Positions 1 to 9,080 of a stretch of DNA of 64,000 bases are shown in pieces (position 1 is the stretch's first letter; each line of letters starts with the position of its first letter). The notes under the pieces were generated by a model. That model was not told where the DNA came from. It searched no databases and saw nothing but the letters and a program-made list of their open reading frames with translations. Source of the stretch: Brevibacillus massiliensis (GTDB lineage Bacteria; Bacillota; Bacilli; Brevibacillales; Brevibacillaceae); contig NZ_HE978541.1 of NCBI RefSeq assembly GCF_000311785.1, forward strand, positions 202,244 to 266,243, written 5' to 3'. A program made the translations under genes and the position numbers.

Positions 1-156
1 GAAAGCGATCTGTTTACCCCGATCTTCGCCATCAGCCGCATGTCCGGCTGGACTGCCCATATCATGGAGCAGTATGAAAACAACCGACTGATCCGCCCGC
101 GTGCCGAATATACGGGTCCGGTGAACCAGCATTACGTTCCGATCGACCAGCGCTGA
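1..156 (+). CDS. citZ: Citrate synthase, C-terminal end (partial)
   Basis: The last 51 codons of citrate synthase, which condenses oxaloacetate and acetyl-CoA at the entry to the TCA cycle. The gene begins outside the window. The visible part includes the family's MSGWTAHIMEQY segment followed by RPRAEY and a short basic tail. It reads into icd and mdh on the same strand, the usual Bacillus citZ-icd-mdh order. Only the end is visible, so citZ versus a paralogue rests on this context. Confidence 0.85.
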   Translation, partial: ESDLFTPIFAISRMSGWTAHIMEQYENNRLIRPRAEYTGPVNQHYVPIDQR

Positions 157-186
157 TTGGTCGACCGTGAAACCGCTAGCACGACG

Positions 187-225
187 CAGTAGGACTACCA
201 CATGGTTGTGGTAGTTCTCCTACTG
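187..225 (+). other. Hairpin in the citZ-icd intergenic region
   Basis: The arms 187-202 and 207-225 pair over 16 bp, interrupted by one 3-nt bulge (TCT), with a 4-nt loop (TGGT). No U-run follows, so it is not a standard terminator. It sits about 27 nt before the icd ribosome binding site. It could be an mRNA processing or stability element that sets citZ against icd levels; that role is inference. Confidence 0.5.
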
Positions 226-263
226 TGTATTACCTTTTGATAAATCAGGTTGGAGGGATATTC

Positions 264-1547
264 GTGTTCAAGAACTTGCAAAAGCCAGCTACAGGGGAAA
301 AAATTACGGTCGACAACGGCAAATTGGTCGTTCCAAACAATCCAATTGTTCCGTTCATTGAGGGGGACGGCACCGGCCCGGACATTTGGAAGGCATCGGT
401 CCGCGTATTGGATGCCGCTGTTGAGAAAGCTTACAAGGGCGAAAAGAAAATCGCCTGGTTTGAAGTGTTTGCCGGTGAAAAAGCGTTCAATCAATTTGGC
501 GAATGGCTGCCGGAAGATACGCTGACGGCAATTCGTGAATACCTGATTGCGATCAAAGGTCCGCTGACTACTCCGGTCGGAGGCGGCATCCGCTCTATCA
601 ACGTAGCGCTGCGTCAGGAACTGGACCTTTACGCCTGTGTGCGCCCTGTTCAGTACTTTGAAGGCGTGCCGTCTCCGGTGAAACACCCTGAGTTGACCAA
701 CATGGTCATTTTCCGCGAAAACACGGAAGACATTTACGCAGGTGTCGAGTGGGCGGAAGGCACTCCGGAAGTGAAGAAAGTGATCGAATTCCTGCAAAAA
801 GAGATGGGCGTTAAGAAAATCCGCTTCCCGGAAACGTCCGGTATCGGCATCAAGCCCGTATCCAAAGAGGGAACCGAGCGTCTGGTGCGGGCGGCGATTG
901 ACTATGCGCTGGCAAACAACCGCAAATCTGTCACGCTGGTTCACAAGGGCAACATCATGAAGTTTACGGAAGGTGCCTTCAAAAACTGGGGATACGCCGT
1001 AGCAGAAGCTGAGTACGGCGACAAGGTGTTCACCTGGGCCCAGTACGACCGCATCAAGGCAGAGGGCGGTGATGCCGACAAAGCACAGAAAGAAGCGGAA
1101 GCCGCAGGCAAACTGATCGTGAAAGACGTCATCGCCGACGCTTTCCTGCAGCAAATCCTCACTCGTCCGGCAGAATACGATGTCGTAGCAACGCTCAACC
1201 TGAACGGCGACTACATCTCCGATGCTCTGGCAGCGCAAGTCGGCGGGATCGGTATCGCCCCTGGCGCCAACATCAACTACCTGACTGGCCATGCTGTATT
1301 TGAAGCAACGCACGGTACTGCTCCAAAATACGCCGGCTTGGACAAGGTCAACCCGTCGTCTGTCATTCTTTCCGGGGAAATGCTGCTCCGTCACCTCGGC
1401 TGGAACGAAGCAGCTGACCTGTTGATCCGTACCATGGAGAAGACCATCTCGGCCAAAACGGTCACGTACGACTTTGCCCGCCTGATGGAGGGAGCTACGG
1501 AACTCAAGTGCTCCGAGTTTGCTGACGCCTTGATCAAAAACATGTAA
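264..1547 (+). CDS. icd: Isocitrate dehydrogenase (NADP+)
   Basis: Oxidative decarboxylation of isocitrate to 2-oxoglutarate in the cytoplasmic TCA cycle. The 427-aa product has the usual bacterial length. It shows the [11 protein letters not shown]-terminal motif, the substrate-binding [13 protein letters not shown] segment (its Ser is the phosphorylation site in the E. coli enzyme), [14 protein letters not shown], and the cofactor region GTAPKYAG typical of NADP-dependent enzymes. GTG at 264 is chosen because GGAGGG at 252-257 lies 6 nt before it. An in-frame ATG at 225 has no such site and falls in the hairpin. Followed 28 nt later by mdh, so the two are probably co-transcribed. Confidence 0.96.
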   Translation: MFKNLQKPATGEKITVDNGKLVVPNNPIVPFIEGDGTGPDIWKASVRVLDAAVEKAYKGEKKIAWFEVFAGEKAFNQFGEWLPEDTLTAIREYLIAIKGPLTTPVGGGIRSINVALRQELDLYACVRPVQYFEGVPSPVKHPELTNMVIFRENTEDIYAGVEWAEGTPEVKKVIEFLQKEMGVKKIRFPETSGIGIKPVSKEGTERLVRAAIDYALANNRKSVTLVHKGNIMKFTEGAFKNWGYAVAEAEYGDKVFTWAQYDRIKAEGGDADKAQKEAEAAGKLIVKDVIADAFLQQILTRPAEYDVVATLNLNGDYISDALAAQVGGIGIAPGANINYLTGHAVFEATHGTAPKYAGLDKVNPSSVILSGEMLLRHLGWNEAADLLIRTMEKTISAKTVTYDFARLMEGATELKCSEFADALIKNM

Positions 1548-1575
1548 GAGCGCGCAGATAAAAGGAGGAATTTCA

Positions 1576-2514
1576 ATGGCATTCCGACGCAAAAAAATCG
1601 CCGTTATCGGCAGCGGCTTTACTGGGGCGACCACCGCGTTTATTCTGGCGCAAAAAGAACTGGGAGACATTGTGCTCGTCGATATTCCGCAACTGGAAAA
1701 TCCGACGAAGGGGAAAGCCCTCGATATGCTGGAGTCTTCCCCGGTGCTCGGTTTTGACGCTAATATCACAGGTACTGCCAACTACGCGGACATCAAGGAC
1801 TCCGATCTGGTCATCATCACAGCCGGGATCGCCCGCAAGCCTGGGATGTCCCGCGACGATCTGGTCAACACCAACGCCGGCATCATGCGTTCGGTAGCAG
1901 AGCAGGTGAAGACGTATGCGCCTAACTCCATCGTCATCATCCTGTCCAACCCGGTAGATGCGATGACCTACACCTTCTTCAAGACCTCCGGGTTCCCCAA
2001 AGAGCGCGTCATCGGCCAGTCCGGAGTGCTGGATACCGCTCGCTTCCGCACGTTCGTAGCCCAGGAACTGAACGTGTCGGTAGAAGATGTGACCGGCTTC
2101 GTTCTGGGCGGACACGGCGACGACATGGTTCCGCTCGTCCGTTACTCCTATGCCGGCGGCATTCCGTTGGAAAAGCTGATTCCGAAAGACCGTCTCGACG
2201 CGATTGTCGAGCGTACGCGCAAAGGCGGCGGCGAAATTGTCAACCTCCTCGGCAACGGCTCTGCCTACTACGCACCAGCCGCCTCCCTGGTGCAAATGGC
2301 GGAGGCTATTCTGAAAGACAAGAAGCGCATTCTCCCGGCGATTGCTTACCTGGAGGGCGAGTACGGCTACAACAACCTGTACCTGGGCGTTCCGACGCTG
2401 CTCGGCGGTTCCGGTCTCGAGAAAGTATACGAACTGGAATTGACTGCCGAAGAGAAAGCGGCACTCGACAAGTCGGCTGAATCTGTCCGCAACGTCATGA
2501 GGGTATTGGAGTAG
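1576..2514 (+). CDS. mdh: Malate dehydrogenase (NAD+)
   Basis: Interconverts malate and oxaloacetate in the TCA cycle. The 312-aa product is an LDH-like malate dehydrogenase: Rossmann loop GSGFTGATT near residue 12, the substrate loop with [10 protein letters not shown] (Arg pair near 87-92), SNPVD at about 124-128, and the catalytic His180 in GGHGDDMV. The site AAAGGAGG at 1561-1568 lies 7 nt before the ATG. It closes the TCA gene run and is followed by a strong terminator. Nothing is missing. Confidence 0.96.
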   Translation: MAFRRKKIAVIGSGFTGATTAFILAQKELGDIVLVDIPQLENPTKGKALDMLESSPVLGFDANITGTANYADIKDSDLVIITAGIARKPGMSRDDLVNTNAGIMRSVAEQVKTYAPNSIVIILSNPVDAMTYTFFKTSGFPKERVIGQSGVLDTARFRTFVAQELNVSVEDVTGFVLGGHGDDMVPLVRYSYAGGIPLEKLIPKDRLDAIVERTRKGGGEIVNLLGNGSAYYAPAASLVQMAEAILKDKKRILPAIAYLEGEYGYNNLYLGVPTLLGGSGLEKVYELELTAEEKAALDKSAESVRNVMRVLE

Positions 2515-2554
2515 TTGCCCGATTAGACCATACTCGCAAAGAGTCGTAAATCAC

Positions 2555-2596
2555 AAGGATGACACATATATGTTTTCATATGTGTCATCCTTTTTT
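2555..2596 (+). terminator. Rho-independent terminator after mdh
   Basis: A 15-bp perfect stem (2555-2569 with 2578-2592), an 8-nt loop and a run of T at 2591-2596. It ends the citZ-icd-mdh transcript. Confidence 0.9.
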
Positions 2597-2680
2597 ATTG
2601 ACGAAAAAGCGAGGCGAAGCGCCGTGGTTTACAATTTGGGTATATAATAAGAAGCAAAGAAAGGAGACGTACCAATACAA

Positions 2681-3620
2681 GTGGAACATCCCAAAAAAAG
2701 CATGTATGTTTTGCTGCTGCTGGTCCCTTTGTTTTGGGGAGGGGTTTTCGGGGCGGCGAAACATGTCATTACGGAAATTCCGCCGATTACAGCTGCCGCT
2801 TTGCGCTTTGGTTTGGCCGGCTTGCTCCTGTTGGCGCTGGCCCTTATCCGACCTGAATGGAGCTTGGAGGCGCTGAAAAAACGCTGGTTGGCTCTATTGG
2901 CGATGTCTTTCATGGGGATATTTGCTTACAACGCGTTCTTTTTTTGGGGGGCTTGCCCATACGTCAGCCATTAACGGATCGTTGATCATGGCGACATCGC
3001 CCGTCTTCATTACGCTTGGGGCTGTTCTGTTCTTAAAGGAATCGTGGAATAGATGGCTCGCTTTCAGCCTGCTTTTGTCGCTGATCGGGGTTCTTTTCGT
3101 CATCACGCAGGGCTCGCTTGCAACCTTTGCTTCGCTCTCCTTCAATGTGGGGGATTTGCTGTTTATCGGGGCTTTATGCTGCTGGGTCGGTTATGGACTG
3201 ATCGGCAAGGTCGTAATGCGAGGGGTTTCGCCGTTATTTACAACGGCCGTTACGACAGTGATGGGTTTCTTTTTCCTGGCCATTTGCTCTTTTTTTGAAC
3301 ACGGGTGGGGCCAGGTGTCGGCCATGTCTCCCCAGTCGTGGCTTGAAATGGTCTACATGACTGTCTTCGCGACAGTGCTTGCCTTTTTTCTGTGGAATCA
3401 AGGGGTTTCTCAAATCGGGGCAAGCAATACAAGCATGTACATGAATCTGGTTCCGCTCAATGCTGCGTGGATCGCAGTGGTGTTTTACGGTTCAAGCATT
3501 TCCATGCAGCAGGTGTTCGGCATGGTGCTGGTCATCGCCGGCGTGTATTTGATGACACGGGGAAATCGTTTGATGGCCGCGAAGCAAAAGCAGCCGGATG
3601 CAAATACGCTTGGCACTTGA
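2681..3620 (+). pseudogene. EamA/DMT-family transporter with a frameshift
   Basis: Drug/metabolite transporter family membrane protein with about ten TM helices in two EamA halves. GTG at 2681 follows an AAGGAG site; the first part reads to a stop at 2974. The second part is open in the +1 frame from before 2922 to 3620. The two join if one base is removed from the run T7-G6 at 2939-2951, restoring a continuous FFWGLAHTSAINGS stretch. The rest is intact, so the lesion is recent, phase-variable or a sequencing error. The substrate cannot be predicted. It stands alone between the mdh terminator and an opposite-strand gene. Confidence 0.75.
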
Positions 3621-3660
3621 GCAAGGGGCATTAAATCAAGGCGGCGCCAGGACGGGGCCT

Positions 3661-4092
3661 TCACAATCCCGAGACGCGGACCAGTTTGCGCAGGATTGTT
3701 TCCTGTTCAATAGACCTTGCGGCGAGCGTTTCCCAGATGCCCTCCTGCCGCTGTTGCCCTTCCTTTAGGGAACCGGTGTCTTCTTTCAGGACGCTGACAT
3801 CTTCTTTCAAGATACGGACGTCTTCTTTCAGGACGCTGACATCCTCTTTCAAGATACGGACGTCTTCTTTCAGGACACTGACTTCTTCTTTTAAGACGGA
3901 CACATCTGATTTGAGTGCAGCAATATCCTCTTTCATGACGGTGATCTCTTCCTGGATGTGGGCCACGGTATTGGTGAGACTGCCCATTTCCGCCCTGAGT
4001 TCTTCCAAACCGTCACGAACCGAGTAAACCACCTGCTTTAATTCGTCAAGAACCCCTAGTTTTTGCAAAATAAGATCCATGTTGCCGGCCAT
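3661..4092 (-). CDS. Heptad-repeat coiled-coil protein of unknown function
   Basis: A 143-aa protein, almost entirely a predicted coiled coil. Residues 45-108 are repeats of the heptad pattern xVLKEDV / RILKEDV. No signal peptide or membrane segment is visible, so it is probably cytoplasmic. The start is supported by GGGGAGG a few nt upstream on the minus strand. The repeat lies on nearly identical 42-bp DNA units, so the rod length may vary between strains. It stands alone, opposite to phoPR. Function is not recognised; an oligomerising or phage-tail-like rod are both possible. Confidence 0.75.
   Translation of the reverse strand: MAGNMDLILQKLGVLDELKQVVYSVRDGLEELRAEMGSLTNTVAHIQEEITVMKEDIAALKSDVSVLKEEVSVLKEDVRILKEDVSVLKEDVRILKEDVSVLKEDTGSLKEGQQRQEGIWETLAARSIEQETILRKLVRVSGL
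3781..3906. repeat. Tandem 21/42-bp repeat inside the coiled-coil gene
   Basis: Six consecutive 21-bp units, alternating in two versions. Positions 3781-3822 and 3823-3864 are 42-bp direct repeats with one mismatch (3844); 3865-3906 is more diverged. Each 21-bp unit encodes one heptad, so gain or loss of units keeps the reading frame. Confidence 0.9.
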
Positions 4093-4179
4093 TTTTTCCT
4101 CCCCCTTTTCCTATCTTCTCTAAAACTATCATAGCATGAGACAGGGGCAAGTACAGGATTTTTGGTGGGGCAAAAAGGT

Positions 4180-4196
4180 TTTACACAAACTTAACT
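4180..4196 (+). promoter_or_regulatory. Candidate PhoP half-sites upstream of phoP
   Basis: TTTACA at 4180-4185 and TTAACT at 4191-4196 are spaced by 5 bp, the 11-bp period of Bacillus Pho boxes (consensus TT(A/C/T)ACA repeats). They lie about 92 bp before the phoP start, which fits autoregulation. Only two half-sites are clear, so confidence is low. Confidence 0.35.
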
Positions 4197-4287
4197 TGCC
4201 TGCCTTAGGCGTTTCTGTCAGACTAAGAATGAATGGCGACAACCGGAACAAAGCACCTTTGTTTCGATCACAAGGAGGAAACATCGC

Positions 4288-4983
4288 TTGACCAAAATAC
4301 TCGTTGTTGACGACGAACCGTCGATCGCCAAACTGCTTCAGTTTAATTTAGAGAAAGCAGGCTACCAGGTCTTGATCGCCCTCGATGGGAAGCAGGGATT
4401 GGAGATGGCCCGTCAGGAGAAGCCCGATTTTATCGTACTTGACCTGATGCTGCCCAAGATGGACGGCATGGACGTCTGCAAAACACTGCGGCAAGAGCGT
4501 GTCAACACGCCAATTCTGATGCTGACGGCAAAAGACGACGAATTGGATAAAGTTCTCGGCTTGGAGCTTGGGGCTGACGATTATTTAACCAAGCCGTTTA
4601 GCCCAAGGGAAGTAGTCGCACGCGTCAAGGCGATTCTCCGGCGAACCCAGGTGAATTCCGAATCGGAAGAAAACAAGGATGACACCGTGCTTACGTTTGG
4701 TTCCGTTCGGATCTATCCTGAGCGGTACGAAGTGTATCGCGGCGAAGATAAAATAGAGCTGACACCGAAGGAATTTGAGCTGCTGCAGTACATGGCTGCC
4801 CACAACGGCCGGGTTTTGACCCGGGATCAACTGCTCAATGCCGTCTGGAACTACGACTTCATCGGCGATTCGCGGATTGTCGACGTGCACATCAGCCATC
4901 TGCGGGAAAAACTAGAGGAAGATACGAAGAATCCCCGATTTATCAAGACAGTACGCGGTCTTGGATACAAGTTGGAAGGATGA
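4288..4983 (+). CDS. phoP: Phosphate-starvation response regulator PhoP
   Basis: OmpR/PhoB-family response regulator, 231 aa. The receiver domain (1 to about 120) has the acidic pair DDE at 8-10, phospho-acceptor Asp52 in VLDLMLP and Lys in LTKPFSP. The C-terminal winged helix (about 130-230) ends in the usual VRGLGYKL. TTG is the start, with AAGGAGG at 4272-4278, 9 nt away. The mdh-phoP-phoR order matches Bacillus, so this is PhoP rather than the similar WalR. With PhoR it should control phosphate uptake and cell-wall teichoic acid genes. Confidence 0.9.
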   Translation: MTKILVVDDEPSIAKLLQFNLEKAGYQVLIALDGKQGLEMARQEKPDFIVLDLMLPKMDGMDVCKTLRQERVNTPILMLTAKDDELDKVLGLELGADDYLTKPFSPREVVARVKAILRRTQVNSESEENKDDTVLTFGSVRIYPERYEVYRGEDKIELTPKEFELLQYMAAHNGRVLTRDQLLNAVWNYDFIGDSRIVDVHISHLREKLEEDTKNPRFIKTVRGLGYKLEG

Positions 4984-4993
4984 AGGTGAGGCT

Positions 4994-6763
4994 GTGAATC
5001 GCTTTCGGTTGAAACTCACCTTAACCATATTGGCGCTGATTTCCGTCGTTATCCTGCTCATGGGAGCTTTTTTTGCCAAAGTTTTGGAAAAATCTTATGT
5101 GGAAACCTTAACCGACCTGCTGGAAAAAGAGACGCTGCTCATATCGGAGACGGTGCACAGTCCCGAGGTGTTCGGCGACTCCGCCGTCCTGGCAGACCGG
5201 GTTCAGCAGTTTGTACAGGCGCTGGACGGTCGGATCACGGTTGTAGACAAGCAAGGCAGGCTGCTGTTTGATTCCGAGGGGAATTCGGATGCGGACGGGA
5301 CACTTGCCGACCTGCCGGAGTTTCGAGCAGCCTTGGCCGGACAGCAAGGGATTTCACAAGGTTACAGCGAACCGGCAAAAGAGAAGCTGCTGTTCGTGGC
5401 TGTTCCGGTGGTGGACGGCGGGCAGGTGATCGGTGCCGTTCGTTCTGCGATGTCGATGAAGAGCATCACAGACGTCATCCTAAACATGTGGTTCAGTCTC
5501 TTGACCGGACTCTTTATCGCGCTGGTCGGAGGTTCCATCCTGAGCGCGCGCCTCTCCTATGGCATTGTTCGGCCAATAGAAGAAATGACCAGGGTAGCGC
5601 GCAACATCACGCAGCGCGAATTTGAAGGCCGGGTGCGGATCAAGGCCAAAGACGAAATCGGCCAGTTGGCTTCGGCCATTAACTTCATGGCGTCCAGCCT
5701 GGAACAGCAGATGTACGAAATTTCCGAGAACCAGCAGCGCCTGACTGGTGTGCTGACCAATATGACCAGCGGCGTGATGTTCGTCACCGAACAGCGGCGA
5801 ATCATGCTGGTCAATCCGGCGGTGGAAAAGCTGCTTGGCCGGACCAGCAGCGAGCTGGTGGGAAAGCTTCACATCGAAGCGGGGAACAATTACGAGCTGA
5901 GCCGCTACATTGACAAATGCATTGCCATGGGAGAAAAAATCAGGGGAGAGATCCACACCTATGATCCTGTTGAACGAATCCTCGATATTAACGTGGCGCC
6001 TTACATCAACGCCAAAGGGGAGGCCAAAGGGGCGGTCGTGGTGCTGCACGACATCACGGAAATCCGCCGTTTGGAAAAGATGCGCAGCGAGTTTGTCGCC
6101 AACGTCTCACACGAGCTGCGCACGCCGGTCACGTCGATCAAGGGCTTTACGGAAACACTGCTGGATGGCGCCCTGCAGGATGAAGAAACCTGTCGCCAAT
6201 TTTTGCAGATCATCGCTGATGAGAGCGAACGGCTTTTCCGCCTGATTACGGAAATCCTCGACTTGTCCAGAATCGAGCAGAAAAAGATTACGCTGCAGCT
6301 GGTAGAGGTCAACGTCCGCAAACTGATACACGAAACGGCCAAGATCGTGCAGGAGCAGGTTTCGCGAAAGCATTTGAAGTTGATTCTCCCGCCCGAGGAG
6401 GACGTTATGCTGACCACGGACAAAGACTGCCTGCGGCAAATTCTGCTCAATCTGATGTCCAACGCCATCGCCTACACTCCGGAAGGCGGCACGATTACCT
6501 GGTCTGTCGAGCAAGCTGACGATCGGGTTCAGATCCGTGTGACCGACACGGGGATCGGGATACCGGAAAAAGACCTCGGCCGCGTGTTCGAACGCTTCTA
6601 CCGGGTGGAGAAGGCGCGTTCGCGGGACACCGGGGGGACCGGGTTGGGACTGGCGATCGTGAAGCATCTGGTGGAAAGCTTGCACGGCACCATCACAGTG
6701 GAAAGCGAGGAGGGCGTCGGTTCCACGTTTTGCGTGACCCTTCCGCGGGAGGGGAAACCATGA
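4994..6763 (+). CDS. phoR: Phosphate-sensing histidine kinase PhoR
   Basis: 589-aa membrane kinase. TM1 at about 7-29, an extracellular sensor region of roughly 130 residues, TM2 at about 163-188, then HAMP, a PAS domain (about 250-350), HisKA with the phospho-acceptor His373 in SHELRTP, and HATPase_c with N, G1 (DTGIGIP) and G2 (GTGLGLA) boxes. GTG at 4994 is chosen because AAGGTGAGG lies just upstream and TM1 follows directly; an in-frame ATG at 4961 would add residues that overlap phoP. The gene starts 10 nt after phoP, so the two are co-transcribed. Length and layout match B. subtilis PhoR. Confidence 0.92.
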   Translation: MNRFRLKLTLTILALISVVILLMGAFFAKVLEKSYVETLTDLLEKETLLISETVHSPEVFGDSAVLADRVQQFVQALDGRITVVDKQGRLLFDSEGNSDADGTLADLPEFRAALAGQQGISQGYSEPAKEKLLFVAVPVVDGGQVIGAVRSAMSMKSITDVILNMWFSLLTGLFIALVGGSILSARLSYGIVRPIEEMTRVARNITQREFEGRVRIKAKDEIGQLASAINFMASSLEQQMYEISENQQRLTGVLTNMTSGVMFVTEQRRIMLVNPAVEKLLGRTSSELVGKLHIEAGNNYELSRYIDKCIAMGEKIRGEIHTYDPVERILDINVAPYINAKGEAKGAVVVLHDITEIRRLEKMRSEFVANVSHELRTPVTSIKGFTETLLDGALQDEETCRQFLQIIADESERLFRLITEILDLSRIEQKKITLQLVEVNVRKLIHETAKIVQEQVSRKHLKLILPPEEDVMLTTDKDCLRQILLNLMSNAIAYTPEGGTITWSVEQADDRVQIRVTDTGIGIPEKDLGRVFERFYRVEKARSRDTGGTGLGLAIVKHLVESLHGTITVESEEGVGSTFCVTLPREGKP

Positions 6764-6813
6764 TCGCATCGAGAAGGAAGCTTCCCGGAACGGGATTCGA
6801 ACGCTTGGGTTCG

Positions 6814-6840
6814 GTCCCGCTGCCGGGACGTTTTTTCTTT
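6814..6840 (+). terminator. Terminator after phoR
   Basis: A 6-bp GC stem (GTCCCG 6814-6819 with CGGGAC 6824-6829) is followed by G and a T-rich run to 6840. Confidence 0.7.
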
Positions 6841-6998
6841 GCTAAAAAGCTGTAACCTTTTTTCGTATCCGGCCGACTATCAGAGCGAACGCAACAATAT
6901 ATGATGGTGCGCCAGGGAGATACGCTGGCAGATTAGGGCTATAATACCGACTTTGACTCGCTGACCGGAGAACGGGTTGAGTAAAACCCTCGTCTTTT
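6841..6998. other. Non-coding stretch after phoR, possibly gene debris
   Basis: No open gene. One frame around 6902-6984 reads a short MVRQGDTLAD-like phrase, recalling a LysM start, but it is broken by stops within a dozen codons. Nothing else is supported. Confidence 0.25.
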
Positions 6999-7046
6999 AA
7001 GGCAAACTCCCTTGTTATCAGTCAAAACGCAGGGAGTTTGCCTTTT
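6999..7046. terminator. Inverted repeat between convergent transcripts
   Basis: A 14-bp perfect stem (6999-7012 with 7031-7044) with an 18-nt loop. A short T-run follows in the plus direction (7043-7046); reading leftward there is little U-run. It probably serves the leftward oxidoreductase gene ending at 7050 as well as rightward read-through. Confidence 0.6.
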
Positions 7047-7049
7047 CCA

Positions 7050-9011
7050 CTATATTTCCAATGCTGCCATCATTCCTTCAAAAGTCGCTTCCTCCAAAGT
7101 ACGCGGTGCAAGACAATCCCCAATCTGGCGGACGACGGGTGCTGAGCCTTTTACCTCCTCATAGAGTTCGGTGTTGGGTACACGTCCCATCGAGAGTACA
7201 ATTGTATCCCAGTCCCCTATTTGCTCAGCTTCATGCGTAAAAAGATTTCGCAAAATCACACGTTCCTGAGTTATACCGCCAAAATCAAAGTGAGGAAGCA
7301 GCGTTACTTTCAACGTATACAGTTTTTTTAAGTATTCGTTTCTCAAGTATTGATGAACCTCCTCGCCGATGTAAAGCCTCGCTGATACGAGTGTCACATC
7401 ATGTCCTTTTTCGGCCAGGAAAATGGCTGCCTCTACTCCTGGCCAGTCCCCGAAGTAATCGAATACCAGGACGCGCCGTCCCACAGTTCGCGGATTGGCT
7501 CCGAAAAGTTCGTCAACCAACATCAATCGCGGATGATCGATTCCTTCGACATGTGGCAGGTATGGCCGTGCTCCTGCGGCACATATAACGACATCTGCTT
7601 CCAATTTACCTATTTCATGACGGGTTGCCCGCTGTCCCAATTGGACGTTCACATTGCTTTGCGACAACTTGCGTGTATAGTTGTCGAGCATGGTCTCCGC
7701 GACTTCACGGCGCATCGGTGCACGACGCATTATGCGCAGCAATCCGCCAATAGCGTTGGTCTGATCGATGAGCGTAACTTGATGCCCCAGATCCGATGCA
7801 GTGACCGCAGCTTGCAATCCTGCCGGTCCTGCTCCGATCACAACTACCCGCTTCCCCGTTCTGGAACGCTGTACAAGTGGCCGCAGCTTTTCTTCATTGC
7901 CCGCCATCGGATTCTGCACGCATCCAATGGCAAGACCCTTGTGGTAGTGGCCGATACAGGCTTGATTGCAGCCAAGACATGCTGTAATGGTTTGAAGTTC
8001 GCCGTTGATCGCCTTGTTTGGCATCTCTGGATCGACAATTGTAGCGCGAGTCATCCCCACAATATCTGCTTGGCCAGTGGAAACGATCCGCTCTGCCTCT
8101 GCCGGATCGAGAACCCTTGACCCTACGAAAACCGGAACAGCCCCGGCCATCCGAATTTTAAAGGCATAGGGGGCGTTATAACCGTGTGCCATGGGCGATG
8201 CTGGTGCGATGTGAGTCGAACCCGCATAAGTACTGGAATCTCCTGATGTAACGTTGATGAAATCAAGACGAACCCGATCTACCAGGTATTTTACGATTTC
8301 CACTGAATCCTTCACGCCCAGGCCGTCCATGGTTTTTTCGTCTGCACTCATGCGAATTCCAACGGTGAAGTCCTCGCCGACTGATTTCCATACCCTCTCC
8401 ATGACCTCGACGATAAAGCGCATGCGGTTTTCGAAGGAGCCTCCGTAGTGATCTTTACGGTGATTGGTAAGTCCCGACCAGAATTGTGCGGGGAGGTAGC
8501 CGTGAGAACAGCAGATTTCTACACCATCCAGTCCGCTCTCTTTTGCCAGCTTTGCCGATAAGGCAAATCCGTCGATAACCTGATTGATTTCGTCCAGGCT
8601 CATTGGTTTTGGCATCACCGAGAACCGCAGGCTGGGCTCAGCCGATGGGGCCCATGCTGCGTTGCGGTAATCGCTGGAAACGACTTCCCGCCCGCCGTGA
8701 AACAACTGGGAAAAGACCTTTGTACCGTAGCGATGTACCTCTTTTGCCACCAATGAGTAGGCGGGTATTACCCGATGATCGTATCCGGCAATGGTCTGAG
8801 TGGTAAGCATGCCAGATGGGTGCACCGCCGCCGCTTCAAGTACGATCAGGCCGGCGCCGCCTTTGGCGCGGGCCGCATGATAGGCTGCCATGTCCGATGT
8901 CGGGATTCCATCTTTTACGTGGTTTGTCTGGTGAGCGGTAATCATGATTCTGTTTTTTATTACTATCTTGCCTATTTCGACACTGCTAAACAGGTTTTTG
9001 AAATGTGTCAT
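7050..9011 (-). CDS. Old-yellow-enzyme type oxidoreductase with Fe-S and FAD/NAD domains
   Basis: A 653-aa protein of the 2,4-dienoyl-CoA reductase / trimethylamine dehydrogenase family. Residues 1 to about 340 form the FMN-binding TIM barrel. Cys345, Cys348, Cys352 and Cys364 form the C-x2-C-x3-C-x11-C ligand set of the 4Fe-4S cluster. From about 386 there is a pyridine-nucleotide-disulfide-type domain with GAGPAG at 393-398. The ATG follows an AGAAGGAA site. It is the last gene of the leftward hyuA-hyuB operon, starting 69 nt after hyuB. Related enzymes reduce enoyl-CoAs or demethylate N-methyl compounds. The hydantoinase neighbours make a nitrogen heterocycle or N-methyl substrate plausible, but this is inference. 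Confidence 0.8.
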   Translation of the reverse strand: MTHFKNLFSSVEIGKIVIKNRIMITAHQTNHVKDGIPTSDMAAYHAARAKGGAGLIVLEAAAVHPSGMLTTQTIAGYDHRVIPAYSLVAKEVHRYGTKVFSQLFHGGREVVSSDYRNAAWAPSAEPSLRFSVMPKPMSLDEINQVIDGFALSAKLAKESGLDGVEICCSHGYLPAQFWSGLTNHRKDHYGGSFENRMRFIVEVMERVWKSVGEDFTVGIRMSADEKTMDGLGVKDSVEIVKYLVDRVRLDFINVTSGDSSTYAGSTHIAPASPMAHGYNAPYAFKIRMAGAVPVFVGSRVLDPAEAERIVSTGQADIVGMTRATIVDPEMPNKAINGELQTITACLGCNQACIGHYHKGLAIGCVQNPMAGNEEKLRPLVQRSRTGKRVVVIGAGPAGLQAAVTASDLGHQVTLIDQTNAIGGLLRIMRRAPMRREVAETMLDNYTRKLSQSNVNVQLGQRATRHEIGKLEADVVICAAGARPYLPHVEGIDHPRLMLVDELFGANPRTVGRRVLVFDYFGDWPGVEAAIFLAEKGHDVTLVSARLYIGEEVHQYLRNEYLKKLYTLKVTLLPHFDFGGITQERVILRNLFTHEAEQIGDWDTIVLSMGRVPNTELYEEVKGSAPVVRQIGDCLAPRTLEEATFEGMMAALEI

Positions 9012-9080
9012 GTCGTTCCTTCTTTCTGTATAGATACAATAAGCGAGGAAGCAGGGGCTCAGCCCGCTTCCTCCTTCTGC

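Noticed and set aside
195..1781. A 528-codon open frame on the minus strand across icd.
   Set aside because: It mirrors the real icd gene, has no ribosome site and no family pattern; it is an antisense artefact of high GC in the third position.
3781..3906. Regularly spaced repeats that could suggest a CRISPR array.
   Set aside because: The units are directly adjacent with no spacers and encode in-frame heptads of a coiled coil.
6781..6830. A GGGATTCGAACG stretch that looks like a tRNA T-arm.
   Set aside because: No acceptor, D or anticodon stems can be built around it on either strand; the sequence is part of the phoR terminator region.
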